Virus record (IMG/VR): IMGVR_UViG_3300035698_014765
Coordinates: 1-44,532 of that record
Reading direction: 5' to 3' (one strand)
DNA length: 44,532 bases
Origin: a virus
A model generated the notes under the pieces. The model did not search any database. It was given only the letters and a program-made list of their open reading frames with translations, and had not been told where the DNA came from. This document shows, in pieces, positions 40,434 to 44,532 of this stretch (position 1 is the first letter of the stretch; each line of letters begins with the position of its first letter). A program made the position numbers and the translations under genes.

Positions 40434-40873
40434 TGCTGTGCCTGAGTGTCGCCGAAGCGAAACGGCGGATTTTCCGTGTGAGTTGTGTAAAACCGGCAGT
40501 TCGCATTTCCCGGCAGAGTACTGACCCCGGGAAGGACCCGCATGTGGGGCCCCGTATAGCTGTGCGTGAGACTGTCCATAAATCAACACCTTACGAGCGG
40601 CTCCCCATGCCGCATCGTAGCAGGGCTATAGGACAGGCGCGAACGTGACGCGTCAGGCCTTCCAGGATGAGCACAGAATGTTCATATCGATGCTGGAGCC
40701 ACTAGGGTACATGCCCGTTTCGCCTTTCGGTAGGTGTTTTCCCATGCGGGCAGGGTGGCAAGGCCGGGCCAGATCGGCCTGATCGGGCCTGAATCAGCGA
40801 CATCAGGTCCAGATCGGGCCATGGCCGCGACCTGTTTCGCTATTAGCGAAGCGCTGCTAGCTGCTGTGTTTCG
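40434..40873. other. Non-coding region with short repeats
   Basis: 440 bases with no convincing gene. CCAGATCGG occurs at 40769 and 40809, GATCGGGCC at 40781 and 40812. CATGCGGGCAGGG (40743-40755) repeats the element at 9952, and GCGTCAGGCCT (40650-40660) repeats 5263-5273. A small hairpin TTCGCTA/TAGCGAA lies at 40836-40850 after the fibronectin-type gene. It may hold the promoter of the 37700-40433 operon, an operator array or a small RNA. Confidence 0.45.
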
Positions 40874-41470
40874 TCAATTTGCTGTGAGAGCTGCTGGCGG
40901 GTTTGGCTGTGCGTTCACTGTGATGCTGACCGACTGGCTGCTGGCCGCAGTCCCTGTGACGGCCCGCGACACTGCTTCACTAAACACCGATTCGATACCT
41001 ATCGCGTTGATTGCTGTGGCTCTGAAATGCCATGTTCCTGCTGCCAGGCTGTCCACTACATACGTTGTCACGGACGGGTTATCGATATCGATAATCGTCT
41101 CAACAGGTGGTATCGGTTGCGTACTAACATACAGCTTGTAGCCAGCCAGATCGATGAGCGCCGAGCCATCCGTATTCTGTGTGGGGGCAGCCCATGAGAG
41201 CGTAACGCTATCGTTGATCCACTCGCATGTGAGCGCATAGGTGGCCGAGGATGTGATCGTCGCTAATGTTTCATTACCAGCACCGCCTTTCTGGCCGCTC
41301 CATGAACCGGTTGCTGTGCAGTCACTTGCAAGCGGCGATGTGTCCGACGTAAGGACTGGGGATACCTGCCCGATCGCTGTGGTCGTGTCGGCCGAGAACG
41401 TGATCGTATTTTGTGCCGCTGCCGGCAGAGCTGCTGCAAGCAGAGCGATGACTATAAGTAGCTTGTTCAT
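40874..41470 (-). CDS. Secreted fibronectin-type III-like protein
   Basis: 198 residues. A Sec signal peptide MNKLLIVIALLAAALPAAAQ is followed by a Ser/Thr-rich N-part and one FN3-like fold (SVTLSWAAPTQNTDGSALID; LAGYKLYVSTQPIPPVETII; AGTWHFRATAINAIGIESVF; SEAVSRAVTG). A short beta-rich extension ends at PNPPAALTAN. Phage genomes rarely encode secreted FN3 proteins alone; it may coat the cell surface or act extracellularly. It comes last in the right cluster. Confidence 0.65.
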   Translation of the reverse strand: MNKLLIVIALLAAALPAAAQNTITFSADTTTAIGQVSPVLTSDTSPLASDCTATGSWSGQKGGAGNETLATITSSATYALTCEWINDSVTLSWAAPTQNTDGSALIDLAGYKLYVSTQPIPPVETIIDIDNPSVTTYVVDSLAAGTWHFRATAINAIGIESVFSEAVSRAVTGTAASSQSVSITVNAQPNPPAALTAN

Positions 41471-41507
41471 TTGAGGTCCTTAAGTTTGTGCTGAAAATTG
41501 TCTGTTT

Positions 41508-42023
41508 CTAGGCGTCGTCTGCGATTATCGTTACTCTCAAAACCAGCTCGTAGAGCGGTGTCGAGTCGCCGACGTCTGTGAGCGTCACCCTTGCCACGAC
41601 ATCGTAGGCCAGTCCCTCTGTTCCTCCGCTGACTTCCATCGGGACCTGCTGCGCGCCCGGATCATCGATGTGCGGCTGCGCGTGGTTCGTGATCCCTGTC
41701 TGGACATCGTATGCCACCGCGTTGATGCGGTATCGCAGAGAATCATTTGACATCGCCTGCGCTGTCCATGTGATCGGTCCATCGACAACGGTCTGGCCTA
41801 CAACTGCCGGCCACTTCGGTTCCTTGCCGCTTGAAACGCCGCCACTAGAGACATACTCAAGACCGGTTGCGATGCGATCCTTTGGACGAACTGCAACGCT
41901 GGCTGCAAACGGCTGAGATTCCTCCCAAGTGCGTGCAAGCCTGTCCACTAGCTCGAATGGCGGAAAGTTGATGCGCTCGTCTGCGCGCTTGCAAACCTCC
42001 TGAATGCTCTGGCAATCGGTCAT
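41508..42023 (-). CDS. Structural protein, 171 aa
   Basis: 171 residues. SSGGVSSGKEPKWPAVVGQT then VVDGPITWTAQAM is a short beta module seen in phage structural proteins (SGxxEPxWPxxxGxTVxDGxxxW). N-terminal SIQEVCKRADERINFPPFEL is helical. The C-terminal DSTPLYELVLRVTIIADDA suggests a beta strand. It lies next to the gpZ-like gene, so a tail or head accessory role is likely. Confidence 0.5.
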   Translation of the reverse strand: MTDCQSIQEVCKRADERINFPPFELVDRLARTWEESQPFAASVAVRPKDRIATGLEYVSSGGVSSGKEPKWPAVVGQTVVDGPITWTAQAMSNDSLRYRINAVAYDVQTGITNHAQPHIDDPGAQQVPMEVSGGTEGLAYDVVARVTLTDVGDSTPLYELVLRVTIIADDA

Positions 42024-42033
42024 CTGTTTAACC

Positions 42034-42186
42034 TCACTCTCGATAACTGTGCTTTGCTCGTTGCACGCGGAACACTGTGCCTGGCCTGTCGACGATTACG
42101 CGCTTTTCGACTGGCCTAGGCGTGAAGAACGGTCCGCCGCGTCTGACGCCTGACAACGAAGGCTGGACGAAATGCGGAATGATCAT
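42034..42186 (-). CDS. Small basic protein, 50 aa
   Basis: ATG 42186 overlaps the previous stop as ATGA; 50 residues: MIIPHFVQPSLSGVRRGGPF, then FTPRPVEKRVIVDRPGTVFR and VQRAKHSYRE. No family. It ends 10 bases before the next start. The overlaps support translation. Confidence 0.5.
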   Translation of the reverse strand: MIIPHFVQPSLSGVRRGGPFFTPRPVEKRVIVDRPGTVFRVQRAKHSYRE

Positions 42187-42343
42187 CGCAGCTCACGCCA
42201 TTTGATTGCCGCCTCGATTGCCCCAGCGGTTGAGCCGCCGATCATGCGCACTGCAAGCACAACCGTATCGCGTGTGCCGTCGATTGCCGATCCTTGGCCG
42301 CGTACTTTTCGCCAGTTCCCGGCAGGATTGTGTTGTCTGACAT
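42183..42343 (-). CDS. Small protein probably made by -1 frameshift, 53 aa
   Basis: ATG 42343 has AAGGAG 7 bases upstream and reads MSDNTILPGTGEK, after which the zero frame ends as a poor 33-residue chain at 42242. The -1 frame is open and reads VRGQGSAIDGTRDTVVLAVR then MIGGSTAGAIEAAIKWRELR to TGA 42183-42185, which overlaps the next ATG. The slip would be near A AAG at 42305-42308. It could instead be a base deletion in the sequence or a degenerate gene. No family. Confidence 0.4.
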
Positions 42344-42410
42344 ATCCGTGCTCCTTAGTCAGCCAGGCTGATGCGTGTGTTGCGGTGCATCATAGCCTAC
42401 ATTTTGCTTA

Positions 42411-43175
42411 TCATTTCTTCTTGTTCGAAGTTGCGACGGCTCGCTTCATTGCTGCCTCGAAGCGTTTTGGGAATGCCTTGTCGAAGAGATCTGATGCCAG
42501 ACCGAATGCGTCAAAGCGTTCCTCGTATCGTACCGATGTGACGAAGTGGAGCACTGTCCGGACAGCTGAACCAAGACCGCCCTCGATGCGCTCATACACT
42601 CCGCGTGGCAGGTTGTCTTTGCCGTCTGCTGCAAAATACACGCCGCCTCTGCGGCGTCTGCTGCGCCCGCGCTTGCGGCGCTTCTCTGCTGTTGAGAACT
42701 TCGCTGGATCCGGGCCGACCTGAATGTCTGCCAGCACCTTTTTTAGAATGCGCGGATTGATGTTGCCGAAGGCATCGAGCGGGAAGCTCCTGCCTGGCAC
42801 TGCGAATTCGTTTGGCAGCATGACGCCTGCACCAATCAGGAAATTCTCGAACGCTTTGTGCTTGCGCGTGTTGCCTTCGATGCCTTCGATGTGATGGAAC
42901 AGGTATCGAGCTGGCGGCGTGCCGCGGCTGGCGGTGTTGCGCAGAAAAACCTCTGCAACGGGATTCTTCTTGTTTGCTTTCTTAATCAGCACTGCTTTGA
43001 GCGTGAGGCGTGTTGGCCGGTCGAAGACGCGCGGGATTGCGTCTTTCCAACCAGGTTGCACGTCCTGAAATGCCGTGTCGTTGAGTGCTACTGACAGCGC
43101 GAAGGGCAGTTCCTTCTTTTCCAGTGCTGACAGCCTTGCAACCAGAGTATCTGCTGTGATTTTGGTACTGAACAT
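42411..43175 (-). CDS. gpZ-like tail protein, 254 aa
   Basis: 254 residues. LPFALSVALNDTAFQDVQPG then WKDAIPRVFDRPTRLTLKAV opens the family often called minor tail/gpZ-like, with AEVFLRNTASRGTPPARYLF and HHIEGIEGNTRKHKAFENFL following. A basic run (KRRKRGRSRRRRGG) resembles the one in lambda Z. Expected between FII and U in lambda but here far away in the right cluster. Likely tail completion or stability. Confidence 0.55.
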   Translation of the reverse strand: MFSTKITADTLVARLSALEKKELPFALSVALNDTAFQDVQPGWKDAIPRVFDRPTRLTLKAVLIKKANKKNPVAEVFLRNTASRGTPPARYLFHHIEGIEGNTRKHKAFENFLIGAGVMLPNEFAVPGRSFPLDAFGNINPRILKKVLADIQVGPDPAKFSTAEKRRKRGRSRRRRGGVYFAADGKDNLPRGVYERIEGGLGSAVRTVLHFVTSVRYEERFDAFGLASDLFDKAFPKRFEAAMKRAVATSNKKK

Positions 43176-43283
43176 GCCCGGACCTTGCGTTGTTTGTGAA
43201 TGCTAACCGGGGCAGCAGCGACTCCGCCCCGAGCAGCGTTGGCACGCGGGGACCTAATCGCGGATGCCTACTGCCCGGCAAGC

Positions 43284-44294
43284 CTAGCACTGTCCGACGC
43301 TTAGTTCCGCCCTGCCGTTTCTGATGTAGCCATGCCAGTTGCAACCCTTGCCGGTGAGAAGCACCGAGTCTGTGCCAATCTCACCTTGCAGGGATAGCGT
43401 GCTGAAATCAGGCGTTGTCCAGCGCCAGCGGCCCGGTGATGGTGGGACGCCATCGGTTATGCCGCGATCTTTGGACCAGCAGATCACGATGTGTGTGCCG
43501 ACGTTTGAATTGTTGTTAGCAACAAAGCAAAGCGGGCAAAGGAACTGGATCCCCTGCGCCTCTGTTTCCGGGCATGTGACGTGGTATGCGTGGCCGTCTT
43601 CAACTTCGTGGCGCAGCCATCTTGGTTCAAGGTCTGTGAGAGCGATGCTTTGTGTCATTGCCTGTGCTTCCTCGTAGGTGGTTCTGATTGTGTTAAGCAG
43701 ATCCTCTGGCAGCTTCTTTCCCTGACCTGGCTTGCCGTCGCTGGCGCCGATGTGATCGAGGCGCAGCTCGGTGAGCGAGCAGACCTCTTCAATCTCTGCC
43801 AAGCGCTGCTTTGTCTGCTGAACGCTGGTCGTGTATGCGGCTCGCTCGATAGCATCGTGGCGGCAATCGAATCCCAAGAATTCTGCGATCATGCGCACCT
43901 TGCCGGCGTGATTGTGCCAGTGGAACTCATAGTCCACCTGCAGGACCTCTGGGCGTGATCGATACCAATCGTCGAATGCTGCGCGCTGCTGCAAGGTTGT
44001 TTGCAGGACCTCAAAATCCTGATCGCGTCTGCGCCAGATGCTGGCCGCTGCGTCGTACAGGTTGCGATCGCAGTAGATGATTTTCAGTGGTTGGCCCAGG
44101 TTGCTGTCCAGAAGCGCGTTGTGCGTCTTGATTAGCGTGTTGTAGTTGCCGTGAAGCAGGTTGTCTTGCTCGATACGCACCGCTGATGCGCCTTGCGAGT
44201 GAAGGTAAATGTCGAACTCATCGAACAAGGCCTGCACGATGTTGTAGGCGTTGGTCGGGCCGCAGCCATAGCCGCCAACAACAATGATTTTCAT
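43284..44294 (-). CDS. Sulfotransferase-like domain fused to a zinc-like GCxWHG domain
   Basis: 336 residues from ATG 44294, which overlaps the VRR-NUC stop (ATGA); the frame opens further upstream to 44318. MKIIVVGGYGCGPTNAYNIV is a P-loop-like start. YCDRNLYDAAASIWRRRDQD and YRSRPEVLQVDYEFHWHNHA are sulfotransferase-like. The C-terminal half has HVTCPETEAQGIQFLCPLCF, THIVICWSKDRGI, PPSPGRWRW and a GCNWHGYI motif, as in a small zinc-binding domain of phage proteins. Fusion and target are unassigned. Confidence 0.5.
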   Translation of the reverse strand: MKIIVVGGYGCGPTNAYNIVQALFDEFDIYLHSQGASAVRIEQDNLLHGNYNTLIKTHNALLDSNLGQPLKIIYCDRNLYDAAASIWRRRDQDFEVLQTTLQQRAAFDDWYRSRPEVLQVDYEFHWHNHAGKVRMIAEFLGFDCRHDAIERAAYTTSVQQTKQRLAEIEEVCSLTELRLDHIGASDGKPGQGKKLPEDLLNTIRTTYEEAQAMTQSIALTDLEPRWLRHEVEDGHAYHVTCPETEAQGIQFLCPLCFVANNNSNVGTHIVICWSKDRGITDGVPPSPGRWRWTTPDFSTLSLQGEIGTDSVLLTGKGCNWHGYIRNGRAELSVGQC

Positions 44295-44532
44295 GTCATG
44301 CGGACCCGGTTGATCCACTCGCCGGGATAGGCGTGCTGTTCGAAGTACTCTTGCGTGCGTTTGATCATTTCGTCTGCGCCTCTGCAGATGTGCGCCTGAT
44401 AGCCGAACTCAATGTAGTCTGGCAGCCAAGACTTTTGCGCGTCGCTGGTCTTGCTGCCGCGAATGCGCTTTGCCTCAAGATACAGCCCGCCGACTGTTTG
44501 GAATGGTGCGAGGATAACGTAGTCGAAGAAAC
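44291..44532 (-). CDS. C-terminal end of a VRR-NUC nuclease (partial)
   Basis: The frame is open from the right edge to TGA 44291-44293 and gives 79 residues. GGLYLEAKRIRGSKTSDAQK then SWLPDYIEFGYQAHICRGAD and EMIKRTQEYFEQ match the VRR-NUC fold (GxxxEhKxxxGxxSxxQxxWhxxhxxxGYxxxxCxgxxEa). Such proteins are Holliday-junction or flap nucleases in phages. The N-terminus lies outside the window. Confidence 0.75.
   Translation of the reverse strand, partial: FFDYVILAPFQTVGGLYLEAKRIRGSKTSDAQKSWLPDYIEFGYQAHICRGADEMIKRTQEYFEQHAYPGEWINRVRMT

Noticed and set aside
40734-41141. Plus-strand 135-codon frame opposite the fibronectin-type gene
   Set aside because: Shadow of a gene with signal peptide and FN3 pattern.
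42172-42723. Plus-strand frame of 183 codons
   Set aside because: Antisense to the gpZ-like and small genes; no coding character.
1-44532. CRISPR array, tRNA or rRNA genes, insertion sequence
   Set aside because: No spaced direct repeats with unique spacers, no tRNA-like cloverleaf ending in a T-arm, and no transposase motif or terminal repeats were seen by eye.
1-44532. Integrase, repressor/Cro switch or attachment site
   Set aside because: No tyrosine or serine recombinase motif found; the HTH proteins lack enough features to be called CI or Cro. Lifestyle therefore stays open.

Overview
This window is almost wholly covered by genes of a tailed double-stranded DNA bacteriophage of the lambda-like siphovirus type. 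The evidence is a run of minus-strand morphogenesis genes in nearly the lambda order: small and large terminase (GpA type), gpW, lambda-type portal, S49 prohead protease with nested scaffold, gpD-like decoration protein, gpE-like capsid, FII-like and U-like connectors, tail tube, G/GT-type chaperone pair, tape measure, tail-tip proteins, large central tail-tip fibre, GH108 endolysin and holin. No host chromosomal genes, integrase, DNA polymerase, helicase, tRNA or CRISPR array were seen. Both ends cut through genes, so the window is a fragment or a permuted linearisation. The GC-rich composition, a CsrA homologue, a CRP-like site and a parS-like site fit a proteobacterial, probably gammaproteobacterial, host; this is inference.

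Layout. (1) 1-8157, plus strand: a tightly packed early or accessory operon of small proteins. They include an ASCH-domain end, several HTH and zinc-finger proteins, a CsrA-like regulator with a large insertion, an HNH nuclease, a full ParB homologue with a parS-like palindrome inside its own gene, a RadC/JAB protein and a DUF2958 protein. The region ends at a strong hairpin. (2) 8237-10270: a moron-like block. Three minus-strand genes (membrane protein, acidic low-complexity protein, lipoprotein) diverge from a lone 59-codon plus-strand gene. That gene has a CRP-like site placed as in a class II promoter and a bidirectional terminator. (3) 10294-35263, minus strand: lysis, tail and head genes. 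A five-gene, mostly stop/start-overlapping cassette (MptE/DUF115-like, GT9-like, two methyltransferases, GT9-like) sits between the U-like tail terminator and the tail tube gene. (4) 35439-37686, plus strand: a protein joining a histone-H1-like tail, zinc fingers, an HTH and sliding-clamp domain II, followed by a stand-alone RarA/MgsA C-terminal-like protein. (5) 37700-40433, minus strand: a sulfotransferase-like protein, a GT-A glycosyltransferase resembling the TET/JBP-associated family, and a ParB/Srx-fold protein. (6) 40874-44532, minus strand: a secreted fibronectin-type protein, structural proteins, a gpZ-like protein, a sulfotransferase-like fusion and a VRR-NUC nuclease end.

How the parts may work together (inference): the left operon and the clamp/RarA unit handle replication, partition-like binding and regulation of host and phage expression; the minus-strand block builds and releases the virion. 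The glycosyltransferase, methyltransferase and sulfotransferase genes suggest that this phage decorates DNA, virion proteins or host surface glycans. The main candidates for new biology are the clamp fusion, the self-contained ParB/parS pair, the inserted CsrA, the CRP-type moron and the glycan cassette.
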